Source: Allobosea sp. UNC402CLCol (GTDB taxonomy: Bacteria; Pseudomonadota; Alphaproteobacteria; Rhizobiales; Beijerinckiaceae). From it: 64,000 nucleotides of DNA. Made by a program: the position numbers and the translations under genes. This document shows, in pieces, positions 9,812 to 17,786 of this stretch (the first letter of the stretch is position 1; each line of letters starts with the position of its first letter). Location of the stretch: positions 186,001-250,000 of the forward strand of contig NZ_JQJJ01000009.1 of assembly GCF_000745475.1 (NCBI RefSeq), in the 5' to 3' direction. The notes beneath the pieces were generated by a model that saw nothing but the letters and a program-made list of their open reading frames with translations, did no database searches and was not told the origin of the DNA.

Positions 9812-11314
9812 ATGGACGCCATTGCCGATCAGGGGCTTCGCCCCGAGACCATTCCCGAGCGCACGCCGGTTCCGCCCTTCGATCTGGTGATCTTCGGTGC
9901 CGGAGGCGATCTGGCGCTGCGCAAGCTCTTTCCGGCGCTGGCCCAGCGCAATCGCGAAGGCGTGCTGCCGGAGGACAGCCGCATCCTCGCCGTCGTCCGC
10001 AAGGAGGAGGACGTCGAGGGCCTGCCCAAGCAGATCGCCCAGCGGCTTCATGAGGAAGGCCTTCCGAAGGATCAGGTCGCGACCTTCCTGCGCAGGCTCA
10101 CCATGGTGCTGCTCGATGCGCTGAAGCCCGAGACCTACAAGGCGCTGAAGACCGCGCTGGGCGACAGCGAGCGCGTGCGGTCCTTCTATCTCTCGACGCC
10201 GCCGGACCTCTTCATCCCGATCTGCGAGAACCTCGCCAAGGCCCATATCCTGACGCCGACCTCGCGCGTCATCCTGGAAAAGCCGCTCGGCCGCGACCTC
10301 GCCTCGGCCCGCCAGATCAACGACGCCGTCGCGCGCATCCTGCCGGAAAGCCGGACCTACCGGATCGACCATTATCTCGGCAAGGAGACGGTGCAGAACC
10401 TGCTCGTCCTGCGCTTTGCCAACACCCTGTTCGAGCGGTCATGGTCGAGCCGCGACATCGACCATGTCCAGATCACCGTGGCCGAGACCGTCGGTCTCGA
10501 AAGCCGCGCCGGCTATTACGACAAGGCCGGGCATATGCGCGACATGGTGCAGAACCATCTCATGCAGCTCCTCACCCTCTTCGCCATCGAGCCGCCGAAC
10601 ATGCTCGAGGCCGGCGCGGTCCGCGACGAGAAGATCAAGGTGCTGAAGGCGCTCAGGCCCATCGTCGGCCCCGATGTCCAGCGCTTCACGGTGCGCGGCC
10701 AGTACGGGCCGGGCCAGATCGACGGCCAGCGCGTCAGGGGCTATGCCGAGGAGCTCGGCCACGCCTCCAACACCGAGACCTTCGTCGCCATCCGCTGCGA
10801 GGTCGACAACTGGCGCTGGGCCGGCGTGCCGATCTATCTGCGCACGGGCAAGCGCATGGCGCAGCGCTATTCCGAGATCGCCGTCACCTTCAAGCCGGTG
10901 CCGCATTCGATCTTCGGCAACGGCACTTGCGACCGGCTCGACGCCAACCGCCTGTTCATCCGCCTGCAGCCGAATGACGGCGTCCAGCTCCAGCTGATGA
11001 TGAAGGTGCCGGGCTCCGGTCGGCTCAAGATCGTGCCGCGCCAGCTCGACCTGCGCTATTCCACCGCCTTCGACGAGCGCACGCCCGACGCCTATGAGCG
11101 CCTGCTGACCGATGTTATCCGCGGCGACCAGACCTTGTTCATGCATCGCGACGAGGTCGAGCAGGCCTGGAGCTGGGTCGATCCGATCATCGCCGGCTGG
11201 CAGGACTACAGCCCGCATCCGCATCGCTATGCCGCCGGCTCCTGGGGGCCGTCGCAGGCGATCGGGCTGATCGAGCGCGATGGCCGCTCCTGGGCCGATC
11301 CGGATCTCGTCTGA
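9812..11314 (+). CDS. zwf: glucose-6-phosphate 1-dehydrogenase
   Basis: A 500-residue enzyme that oxidises glucose 6-phosphate to 6-phosphogluconolactone with NADP (EC 1.1.1.49). The dinucleotide motif is VIFGAGGDLALRKLFPAL at about residues 28-45, and the substrate/catalytic motif YRIDHYLGKETVQN is at about 185-198. EKPLGRDL precedes it as expected. Length is normal for the family. The ATG at 9812 is chosen because it begins the conserved region with CGGAG about fourteen bases upstream. The stop overlaps the start of pgl by one base (TGATG), so the two are translated together. With pgl and eda it feeds the Entner-Doudoroff route; edd is not in the window. Confidence 0.96.
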   Translation: MDAIADQGLRPETIPERTPVPPFDLVIFGAGGDLALRKLFPALAQRNREGVLPEDSRILAVVRKEEDVEGLPKQIAQRLHEEGLPKDQVATFLRRLTMVLLDALKPETYKALKTALGDSERVRSFYLSTPPDLFIPICENLAKAHILTPTSRVILEKPLGRDLASARQINDAVARILPESRTYRIDHYLGKETVQNLLVLRFANTLFERSWSSRDIDHVQITVAETVGLESRAGYYDKAGHMRDMVQNHLMQLLTLFAIEPPNMLEAGAVRDEKIKVLKALRPIVGPDVQRFTVRGQYGPGQIDGQRVRGYAEELGHASNTETFVAIRCEVDNWRWAGVPIYLRTGKRMAQRYSEIAVTFKPVPHSIFGNGTCDRLDANRLFIRLQPNDGVQLQLMMKVPGSGRLKIVPRQLDLRYSTAFDERTPDAYERLLTDVIRGDQTLFMHRDEVEQAWSWVDPIIAGWQDYSPHPHRYAAGSWGPSQAIGLIERDGRSWADPDLV

Positions 11315-12000
11315 TGGCGGCGGGGCCCGTCGCCTGGCATCGCTTCGCCAGCCTGGCCGACGCCTCCGAGGCGCTGGCCGAGGCGGTTGCGATCCGGCTG
11401 AAGGAATTGCTCGCCGGGAAGGAGCATGCCTCGCTGGTCGTGCCCGGCGGCACCACGCCGGCGCGCTTTCTCGCGACGCTCGGCCGGCAGGATCTGCCAT
11501 GGGAGAAGGTCACGCTGCTGCCGACCGACGAGCGCTTCGTCGCGGCTGACGACGCGGCTTCCAACGAACGGATGCTGCGCGAGCAATTCGCTCCGCTCAC
11601 GCAGGGCCGTGTCCGCTTCCTGTCCTTTCACGGCCATGGCAGCGACATCGAGGCCGCCGCCGCGCTGCTCTGCGCCGAGCTCGCCGAATTGCCGCCGCTC
11701 GACCTCGTCGTCAGCGGCATGGGGCCGGACGGCCACATCGCCTCGCTCTTCCCGGGCGGAGAGGCGATCTTCAACGCCGTGCCCGACAGCGGGATCGTCG
11801 TGGCGCGGCCGCCGGGCCTGCCGCCGCGGCTCTCGCTCTCGCCCAAGCGCCTGATCGAGGCCGGCTGGGTGAGCCTGCTCGTCTCCGGCGCCGCCAAGGA
11901 GGCGGTGCTGAAGGATGCCGGAACCCGCGCCGCGCCGCTGCCGGTGGACATGCTGCTCGGCCGCCCGCAAGGGCTCGACGTCTATTGGGCGAAGGAGTAG
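11314..12000 (+). CDS. pgl: 6-phosphogluconolactonase
   Basis: A 228-residue DevB/SOL-type lactonase that hydrolyses 6-phosphogluconolactone to 6-phosphogluconate (EC 3.1.1.31). Diagnostic segments are LVVPGGTTPARFL near residue 42, LLPTDERFV near 68 and SGMGPDGHIASLFPG near 137, the last being the conserved phosphate-sugar site of this NagB-like fold. It begins on the last base of the zwf stop codon, immediately downstream of the enzyme that makes its substrate. It is followed after 40 bases by eda. No unusual features are seen. Confidence 0.95.
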   Translation: MAAGPVAWHRFASLADASEALAEAVAIRLKELLAGKEHASLVVPGGTTPARFLATLGRQDLPWEKVTLLPTDERFVAADDAASNERMLREQFAPLTQGRVRFLSFHGHGSDIEAAAALLCAELAELPPLDLVVSGMGPDGHIASLFPGGEAIFNAVPDSGIVVARPPGLPPRLSLSPKRLIEAGWVSLLVSGAAKEAVLKDAGTRAAPLPVDMLLGRPQGLDVYWAKE

Positions 12001-12040
12001 AGCCCATCCGCCGCCTCCAAATCGATTGAAAGATGAGACC

Positions 12041-12685
12041 ATGGACGAAGCTGCCGCGATTGCCCGGCTGAAGAGCTGCGGGGTCATCCCCGTCGTCGTG
12101 ATCGAGGATGCGGGGCGCGCCGTCGATCTCGCCCATGCGCTGGTCGCCGGCGGCATCGATGTCGTCGAGGTCACGCTGCGCCGTCCCGCCGCGATCGAGG
12201 CGCTCGCCGCCATCGCCAGATCGGTGCCGAAGGCGCTTGCCGTCGCCGGCACGGTCGTGACCCCCGCCCAGGTTTCGCAGGTGAAGGATGCCGGCGCGCA
12301 GGCCGTGGTCAGCCCCGGTTTCAGCGAGAGCGTCGACGAGGCCCTGCGCAAGGCTGGTTTGCCCTGGCTGCCGGGCGTTGCCACGGCCTCCGACTGCATG
12401 CGCGCCGTCGCGGCCGGCCGCACCACCGCGAAGTTCTTTCCGGCCGAGCAGGCCGGCGGCCCGCCGGCGCTCAAGGCTCTCTCCGGCCCCTTCCCGCAGA
12501 TGAGCTTCTGCCCCACCGGTGGTGTCGGCCTGAAGAACCTCGGTGATTATCTGGCCTTGCCGCAGGTCATCTGCGTCGGCGGCTCCTGGCTCGTCCCGGC
12601 CGATGCCATCGCCAGCGGCGACTGGAACCGCATCACGACGCTGGCGCGCGAGGCGAAGGAAGCGTTCCTCAAGTTCAGGGGGTAG
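12041..12685 (+). CDS. eda: 2-dehydro-3-deoxy-phosphogluconate (KDPG) aldolase
   Basis: A 214-residue class I aldolase that splits 2-keto-3-deoxy-6-phosphogluconate to pyruvate and glyceraldehyde 3-phosphate. The catalytic Glu lies in VVEVTLRRP (about residue 44), the Schiff-base lysine in TTAKFFPAEQAGG (about residue 132), and the phosphate loop in CPTGGVGLKN (about 158). VIPVVVIED at the N terminus is typical. The ATG at 12041 fits the family start and has a purine-rich AAGATGAGA just upstream. Third gene after zwf and pgl on the same strand. The sequence just after its stop is a palindromic repeat (12708-12820). Confidence 0.95.
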   Translation: MDEAAAIARLKSCGVIPVVVIEDAGRAVDLAHALVAGGIDVVEVTLRRPAAIEALAAIARSVPKALAVAGTVVTPAQVSQVKDAGAQAVVSPGFSESVDEALRKAGLPWLPGVATASDCMRAVAAGRTTAKFFPAEQAGGPPALKALSGPFPQMSFCPTGGVGLKNLGDYLALPQVICVGGSWLVPADAIASGDWNRITTLAREAKEAFLKFRG

Positions 12686-12707
12686 GGCGCGCCCGCGTTC
12701 CCCGCGC

Positions 12708-12820
12708 CCTTCTCCCCTTGGGGGAGAAGGTGCCGGCAGGCGGATGAGGGCGGTTCGGCGCCTGCATTCCCTCATCCGTCAGCGCTTCGCGCTGCCACCT
12801 GCTCCCCCGAGGGGAGAAGG
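12708..12820. repeat. REP-like composite palindrome
   Basis: Three nested inverted repeats can be read. CCTTCTCCCC at 12708-12717 pairs perfectly with GGGGAGAAGG at 12721-12730 across a 3-base loop. CGGATGAGGG at 12741-12750 pairs perfectly with CCCTCATCCG at 12769-12778. CCTGCTCCCC at 12798-12807 pairs with GGGGAGAAGG at 12811-12820 with one mismatch. A small hairpin AGCGC/GCGCT lies at 12781-12793. This layout of two outer hairpins around a longer stem is the form of REP/BIME elements common in Hyphomicrobiales genomes. It sits between convergent eda and the flavoprotein gene and could also end transcription. Confidence 0.8.
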
Positions 12821-12835
12821 ACGCGGGGGACGAGG

Positions 12836-13939
12836 TTACCGCAGCTTCTCCCGCACGATCTCCGCAATCGCGAGCGAGCTCGTCAGCCCCGGGCTCTCGA
12901 TGCCGAGCAGATTGACCAGCTCCGCTACGCCATGCACCTCCGGCCCGTCGATGCGGAAATCCGGCATCGGCTCGGTCGGTCCGTGGAGCTTGGGCCGGAT
13001 GCCGGCATAATCGGCAACCAGCGCCCCGTCCGGCAGTGCCGGCCAATAGGTTCGGATCGCGGTGTAGAACTTATCTCCGCGACCGGGATCGACGACCAGG
13101 TCCTGGTCGCTTTCGACCCATTCGACATCGGGGCCGAACTTCACCCGTCCGCCCATGTCGATGGTGGCGTGGATGCCCAGGCCCGCTGCTTCCGGCACCG
13201 GATAGACCAGATGCGTGAAGGGCTGCTTGCCGGTCAGGGCGAAGTAGTTGCCCTTGGCATAGTGCTGCACCGGCACATGCTCGGCCGGAAAGCCCGCGAG
13301 CATGCCGATGAGCTTCGGCGCGCCGTGGCCGGCCGAGTTGATCACGGTTCGCACCGTATAGGTCGCAGGCTCCGCCCCGCCGAAATCGACGCTGAAGCCG
13401 CTCGCCTCGCGCCGCCACCCCGTGATCGGCGTGTTGAGCGCGAGCGAACCACCCGCCGCCTCGCATTCGCCGAGCAGGGACAGCATCAGCGCATGGCTGT
13501 CGACGACGCCGGTCTCCGGCGAGAGTAGGGCGATCTCGCAACGCACCTCCGGCTCCAGCGCCTTGGCCTCGGCGCCGGAGAGCCAGCGTAGCGAGTCGAC
13601 GCCGGACGCCTTCGCACGGGCCATGATCGTCTCCAGCGCCGGCTTCTGAGCCTCGGAGGTCGCGACGATCAGCTTGCCGCAGGCCTTGTGCGGCAGGCCG
13701 CGCCCTTCGAGATAGGCGTAGAGCTTTTTGCGGCCTTCCACGCAGACGCGCGCCTTCAGCGAGCCGGGCGGATAATAGATCCCGGCATGGATGACCTCGG
13801 AATTGCGCGCCGAGGTCTGGGTGCCGATGCCGTCGGCCGCCTCGGCGATGACGACCTCCCGGCCGCTGAGCGCAAGCTCACGGGCCACCGCGAGGCCGAC
13901 GACGCCGGCCCCGACAACTAGGCAATCGATATCGCTCAT
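12836..13939 (-). CDS. FAD-dependent oxidoreductase, L-2-hydroxyglutarate oxidase-like
   Basis: A 367-residue DAO-fold flavoprotein. The FAD-binding GxGxxG is in CLVVGAGVVGLAVAREL near the N terminus. The segment RNSEVIHAGIYYPPGSLKA (about residues 48-66) is a hallmark of the L-2-hydroxyglutarate dehydrogenase/oxidase (LhgO) subfamily, and the C-terminal GIRPKL segment resembles the family flavin-contact end. By family knowledge it would oxidise an L-2-hydroxyacid such as L-2-hydroxyglutarate to the 2-oxoacid and pass electrons to oxygen or the quinone pool. The ATG at 13939 has GGAGAAG upstream and starts directly before the Rossmann strand. A strong hairpin (13952-13978) stands just in front of it. 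The exact substrate is uncertain. Confidence 0.82.
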   Translation of the reverse strand: MSDIDCLVVGAGVVGLAVARELALSGREVVIAEAADGIGTQTSARNSEVIHAGIYYPPGSLKARVCVEGRKKLYAYLEGRGLPHKACGKLIVATSEAQKPALETIMARAKASGVDSLRWLSGAEAKALEPEVRCEIALLSPETGVVDSHALMLSLLGECEAAGGSLALNTPITGWRREASGFSVDFGGAEPATYTVRTVINSAGHGAPKLIGMLAGFPAEHVPVQHYAKGNYFALTGKQPFTHLVYPVPEAAGLGIHATIDMGGRVKFGPDVEWVESDQDLVVDPGRGDKFYTAIRTYWPALPDGALVADYAGIRPKLHGPTEPMPDFRIDGPEVHGVAELVNLLGIESPGLTSSLAIAEIVREKLR

Positions 13940-13951
13940 ACCGCTTCTCCG

Positions 13952-13978
13952 GCCCATCTCGGCGCGTCCGAGATGGGC
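13952..13978. promoter_or_regulatory. strong hairpin upstream of the flavoprotein gene
   Basis: GCCCATCTCGG at 13952-13962 pairs perfectly with CCGAGATGGGC at 13968-13978 around a 5-base loop. It lies between the M20 amidohydrolase (ends 14021) and the start of the oxidoreductase (13939), both on the minus strand. On the plus strand it is followed by TTTT, but no plus-strand gene ends here. It could act as an attenuating or mRNA-end hairpin between the two genes. Confidence 0.6.
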
Positions 13979-14020
13979 AGTTTTGAGTGCCGAAATCGGC
14001 GAAAGCCGACTTCGCTGCGC

Positions 14021-15193
14021 TCAAGCCCGCTGCGGCATCGAGATTTCGATCAGGCTCGCCCAGTAGTTCACGCCGACCGGGATCGCCTTGTCGTTGAATT
14101 CGTAGGCGGGGTGATGCAGCCCGGCCGAGTCCCCGTTGCCGATATTGATGAAGGCGCCCGGCCGTTCCTCAAGCATGAAGGAGAAGTCTTCCGAGCCCAT
14201 CGTCGGCGGGACGTCGGTGGTGATCGCGTCGGAGCCGAAGGCTTCCTTGGTCACGCTGGTCACGAAGTCGGTCTGGCCGTGATGGTTGAAGGTGACGGGA
14301 TAGCCGAGATGGTATTCGAGATCGTATTTCATGCCGAAGGCCTTCATCACGCCGTCGACGATCTCGGTGATGCGCTTCTGCGCGAGCTCGCGGGTCTGCG
14401 GCGTCAGCGTCCGCACCGAGCCCTTGATCTCCGCCGTCTGCGGGATGACGTTGAAGGCCTCGCCGGCATTGAGTGCGGTCACCGAGACGACGATCGACTC
14501 GAGCGGGTCGGCATTGCGCGAGGCGACGGTCTGCAGCGCGCTGACCAGGGCGCAGGAAGCGACGATCGGGTCGTTGACGCGATGCGGCGCGGCGGCGTGC
14601 CCGCCCAGGCCTTCGATCTTGATGTGGATGCGGTCGGCCGCGGCCATGGCCGGACCCTTGGTGATCTCGAACTTGCCGACCGGGACGCCCGGCTTGTTGT
14701 GCATGCCGTAGACTTCCTGAATGCCGAAACGGGTGATCAACCCGTCGTCGATCATCGCTTTGGCGCCGGCGCCACCTTCCTCGGCCGGCTGGAAGATCAG
14801 TACGGCGGTCCCGTCGAAATCGCGGGTCTGCGTCAGGTATTTGGCGGCGCCGAGCAGCATCGCGGTGTGGCCGTCATGGCCGCAGGCGTGCATCTTGCCC
14901 GGCACGGTCGAGCGGTGCTCGAGATTGGTCTCCTCATGGATCGGCAGCGCATCCATGTCGGCGCGCATGGCGATGACCTTGCCCGAGCCCTGGCCCTTGC
15001 CCTTGATCACGCCGACGACGCCGGTCTGGCCGATGCCGGTCACGACCTCGTCGACGCCCCATTCCTTCAGCTTGTCGGCGACGAGACCGGCGGTCCTGTG
15101 AACGTCGTACATCAGCTCGGGATGGCGATGGATGTCGCGGCGGATCGCGGTGATTTCGGGGGTCAGCGTCGCGATGATGTCGGTCTTGGGCAT
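14021..15193 (-). CDS. M20-family amidohydrolase (hippurate hydrolase-like)
   Basis: A 390-residue metallo-aminoacylase of the M20D family (HipO/AbgB-like). Metal-site residues are visible in MRADMDALPI (about residue 75-84), KMHACGHDGHTAMLLGAA (about 100-117) and FQPAEEGGAGAKAM (about 137-150), and the C-terminal MGSEDFSFMLEERPG provides the last ligand region. Such enzymes hydrolyse N-acyl amino acids or similar amides in the cytoplasm. The ATG at 15193 has GAGG eight bases upstream; a longer frame to 15247 would add a non-conserved stretch. It lies upstream of the flavoprotein gene on the same strand but with a hairpin between, so co-transcription is possible and not shown. Confidence 0.9.
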   Translation of the reverse strand: MPKTDIIATLTPEITAIRRDIHRHPELMYDVHRTAGLVADKLKEWGVDEVVTGIGQTGVVGVIKGKGQGSGKVIAMRADMDALPIHEETNLEHRSTVPGKMHACGHDGHTAMLLGAAKYLTQTRDFDGTAVLIFQPAEEGGAGAKAMIDDGLITRFGIQEVYGMHNKPGVPVGKFEITKGPAMAAADRIHIKIEGLGGHAAAPHRVNDPIVASCALVSALQTVASRNADPLESIVVSVTALNAGEAFNVIPQTAEIKGSVRTLTPQTRELAQKRITEIVDGVMKAFGMKYDLEYHLGYPVTFNHHGQTDFVTSVTKEAFGSDAITTDVPPTMGSEDFSFMLEERPGAFINIGNGDSAGLHHPAYEFNDKAIPVGVNYWASLIEISMPQRA

Positions 15194-15430
15194 CGTATCC
15201 TCTGAGATGAATTGAGCAACCACGCAGAAAGCGGGTGCCGTGCGCAAGCTAGACCAGTCGCCCGGTGCCTGTCCAAGCCGGCCGGCGCGCAGGCGGTGGG
15301 CACGGATGGCATGGCGGCGGTCGGCTGGAAGGGGTGCCCTTGTGGTTCGAGGGGCCGTTCATCGATTGCGAATGAAACGATCAATAGAAGAAAATCACAC
15401 CAGCCATGATTTCGCCTTTTACAGGCAATA
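15194..15430. other. intergenic region without recognised gene
   Basis: This gap precedes the divergent M20 and M15 genes. Its right half (from about 15360) is clearly richer in A and T than the flanks, consistent with a promoter region for the M15 gene. Short frames here are not convincing as genes. Confidence 0.4.
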
Positions 15431-15485
15431 GTGAGCCATCATCTCCGCTCAGATCGTTTGCATTTGCCGATCTGAATTGGCTCAC
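15431..15485. promoter_or_regulatory. nested inverted repeat before the M15 peptidase gene
   Basis: GTGAGCCA at 15431-15438 pairs with TGGCTCAC at 15478-15485, and inside it TCAGATCG at 15449-15456 pairs with CGATCTGA at 15468-15475. Both pairings are perfect over eight bases. The element ends 24 bases before the M15 start codon, so it could be an operator or a 5' UTR stem. Confidence 0.6.
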
Positions 15486-15509
15486 ATCCCCCTTCATGTT
15501 TGGTTGATT

Positions 15510-15956
15510 ATGCGTCGATTGATGTTGCTTGCGTGCGTGTCCGCGTTCTTGCCTGCTGTCGCTCTGGCTGATGAGCCGATCCAGAAAATATCCTTCCAGC
15601 CGCAGGTCAAAGGCCTGGGCTGCCTGAAGCCGGAAACCCGGTCCATGATCACGGCGCTCGTCGACAAGATCGGCCCCATCCAGATCACCTCGACCTGCGG
15701 CGGACGCCACGCCCGGCATTCCCAGCATTATCTCGGCCGCGCCATTGACTTCCGTCCGCTGGCGGTCTCGTCGCGCAAGGCGGCCGCCGCCGCCCGTTCG
15801 CTGGCGAGCGTCGGTGGCGTCGGCACGTATTCGAATGGTCTCGTCCACGCCGATGTCGGCCAGCGCGAGGCGTCCTGGTACGGTCACAAGCGCAGCCGCT
15901 ATGCCTCCGCCGCCAAGCGCGGTCGCTATGCGAGGCTCGCCCGCAACGGCGGCTGA
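15510..15956 (+). CDS. secreted M15-type (D-Ala-D-Ala carboxypeptidase-like) peptidase
   Basis: A 148-residue exported protein. Residues 1-20 (MRRLMLLACVSAFLPAVALA) form a signal peptide with an AxA cleavage site. The mature domain has the M15/DUF882-type zinc signature SQHYLGRAIDF (first His and Asp) and the second His in LVHADVG near residue 118, with GGRHARHS just before. These proteins act on the peptide stems of peptidoglycan in the periplasm. The ATG at 15510 is chosen because it opens the signal peptide; an in-frame TTG 33 bases upstream is less likely. The C terminus is short and very basic (KRSRYASAAKRGRY), which may help cell wall binding. Preceded by an inverted repeat at 15431-15485. 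Confidence 0.8.
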   Translation: MRRLMLLACVSAFLPAVALADEPIQKISFQPQVKGLGCLKPETRSMITALVDKIGPIQITSTCGGRHARHSQHYLGRAIDFRPLAVSSRKAAAAARSLASVGGVGTYSNGLVHADVGQREASWYGHKRSRYASAAKRGRYARLARNGG

Positions 15957-15963
15957 TCGGCGT

Positions 15964-16485
15964 TCAGCCGGATAGAGCGCTCAGCGCGTGCCGATAGACC
16001 AGATCCTCCGGGTCGGGCCTTTCGGCGCGCGCATCGCGGACCGCCCCGAGCCGTTCGGCGACGGCGATCGAGGCGGCGTTGCCGGGGTCGACATAGCTTA
16101 CGAGGCTTGAGAGCCGGAGGGTTCGTGCCGCCCAGTCCAGCATGGCGCGTGCGGCCTCCGTGGCGTAACCCTGCCCTTCATGGCCGTCATAGAGCAGCCA
16201 GCCGAGCTCCTTCTCGGGAAAGAGCGGGCCGGCATTGATGCCGACCTGCCCGATACAGGGCCCGTTCGCGCTCAGCGCGATCATCAGCGCGCCATGCCCG
16301 AACAGCGGCCAGCAGGCGATGTCGTGGCAGAACATGCCCCAGGCCTCTCGCGTCGTCAGCGGGCCGCCCATCCACCTGGAGCGGGGCGACGCCAGAAACG
16401 CCGCATAGGCAGGAAAATCCGCCTCGGTCATGGGGCGCAGCGTGAGGCGCTGCGTCTGCAATGTCGGAACAGGGGGCTGGCTCAT
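15964..16485 (-). CDS. GNAT-family N-acetyltransferase
   Basis: A 173-residue RimJ/RimL-like acetyltransferase. TQRLTLRPMTEADF opens the fold, ELGWLLYDGHEGQGYATEAA (about residues 92-111) holds the acetyl-CoA pyrophosphate loop, and NAASIAVAERLGAV is the usual C-terminal helix. Substrate cannot be told: these enzymes acetylate protein N termini, antibiotics or small amines. The ATG at 16485 is the natural start. It is convergent with the M15 gene, 7 bases apart, and precedes no related gene. Confidence 0.85.
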   Translation of the reverse strand: MSQPPVPTLQTQRLTLRPMTEADFPAYAAFLASPRSRWMGGPLTTREAWGMFCHDIACWPLFGHGALMIALSANGPCIGQVGINAGPLFPEKELGWLLYDGHEGQGYATEAARAMLDWAARTLRLSSLVSYVDPGNAASIAVAERLGAVRDARAERPDPEDLVYRHALSALSG

Positions 16486-16518
16486 GGGGCGGCTTCTAGA
16501 GCCGCGCCGCCTCGCAGG

Positions 16519-17487
16519 CTAGACCGCGAATTCGGTCCGCCAGCGGGCGATGTCCTCCAGCGCGACGTTGGAGCCGCAGAGCACGAGGCAGATGCGTTCC
16601 CCCGGCCTGAAGCTGTCCTTGCGGGCCAGTGCCGCGGCGACCACGCAGGCGGCCGCCGGTTCCAGCAGCACGCGCCCGTTCTGGAGCACCCAGACGAGCT
16701 CGCGCACGGCTTCCGCATCCGGAACCAACACGATCTCCTCGAGGAACTGCCGGGCGGCGGCCATGGTCCGCTCGGTCGCGAAGGGCGCGCCGAGCGTGCG
16801 TGCGATCGAGGTCGGGCGGATAGGCACCGGTTTGCCGGCTTCCAGCGCCTGGGTCATCGTCGTCGCGCCCTCGGTCTCGACGCCGTGCAGCCTGACGGCC
16901 GGGTCGAGGCCTTTCAGTGCCGCGCCGACACCGGCCGAGAAGCCGCCGCCACCGACCGAGATGAAGACATGGTCGAGCCGGCCGCCGGCGTCGCTGGCGA
17001 GTTCGAGGCCGAGCGTGCCGTGCCCGGCGATAATGGCCGGATCGTCATAGGAATGGACATGGACCATGCCCTGCGCGGCGTAATCCTCGGCCTTGGCGAA
17101 GGCTGCGACCGAATCCTCGCAAAGCTCGACCTCGCCTCCGGCCTGCCGCGTCAGCGCGATGTTGAGCTCCGGCGTCGCCTTCGGCATCAGGACGAGCGCA
17201 CGCGCACCCATGGCATGGGCGACCAGCGAAACCGCGATGGCATGGTTGCCGCCCGAGACGGTGACGACCCCGTGCTTCAGCTCCGCCTCGCTCAGCCCCA
17301 TCAACCGGTTGTAGCAGCCACGCACCTTGAAGGAGCCGCCGAGCTGCAGGCTCTCCACCTTCACCCAGGTCTCGACGCCGAGCCGGGCCGAAAGCCCGGC
17401 GCTGTGATAGGTCGGCGTGCGGCGCACCTTGCCGGCGATGCGCGTCGCGGCCGCCTGCACATCGGCGAGGGTGACATCGAAATCCAT
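16519..17487 (-). CDS. threonine/serine dehydratase-like PLP enzyme
   Basis: A 322-residue fold type II PLP enzyme. The Schiff-base lysine is in LQLGGSFKVRGCYNR (about residue 51), an SGGNHAIAVS loop lies near residue 78, and the phosphate-binding glycines are SVGGGGFSAG near residue 178. There is no C-terminal ACT domain, so it is the short catabolic or serine-racemase-like type, not biosynthetic IlvA. By family it deaminates L-threonine or L-serine to 2-oxoacids, or racemises serine. The ATG at 17487 begins the conserved part; an open stretch of about 25 codons upstream lacks conservation. It stands alone between the GNAT gene and a repeat-bearing gap. Confidence 0.85.
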   Translation of the reverse strand: MDFDVTLADVQAAATRIAGKVRRTPTYHSAGLSARLGVETWVKVESLQLGGSFKVRGCYNRLMGLSEAELKHGVVTVSGGNHAIAVSLVAHAMGARALVLMPKATPELNIALTRQAGGEVELCEDSVAAFAKAEDYAAQGMVHVHSYDDPAIIAGHGTLGLELASDAGGRLDHVFISVGGGGFSAGVGAALKGLDPAVRLHGVETEGATTMTQALEAGKPVPIRPTSIARTLGAPFATERTMAAARQFLEEIVLVPDAEAVRELVWVLQNGRVLLEPAAACVVAAALARKDSFRPGERICLVLCGSNVALEDIARWRTEFAV

Positions 17488-17629
17488 GATGGCGGCAATC
17501 CTGTGCTGCTTTGTCGGGTCAGGGCGACACGAGAGCCCGTCGCGGCATCCTGCGTCAAGCATGGTCAGTGCCGCGGCTTGTCCGGAATCACAGTGAGCTC
17601 CGGAGCGATTTTCGACCCGGCTGAACCGT

Positions 17630-17700
17630 CATTGCGGCTGTAGCCAGGGCGTCGAACGCCACCGCTCCTGCGTTGCGTCGTGGCTTCGCTCCTCGCAATG
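17630..17700. repeat. REP-like inverted repeat
   Basis: CATTGCG at 17630-17636 and CGCAATG at 17694-17700 are perfect inverted arms, and an inner GGCGT/ACGCC hairpin lies at 17648-17660. The right arm context, with GCTTCGCTCCTCGCAATG, resembles a repeat type frequent between genes in Hyphomicrobiales. It fills most of the gap between the dehydratase and the acetylornithine deacetylase genes. Confidence 0.55.
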
Positions 17701-17786
17701 GCGGGTTCGGGTTTCACTCGGATCGAAAACCGCTTTAGCCTGTCGGCATGGAACCTGCGTCTGGCGGGATTTTGGGAGAAGCCTTC

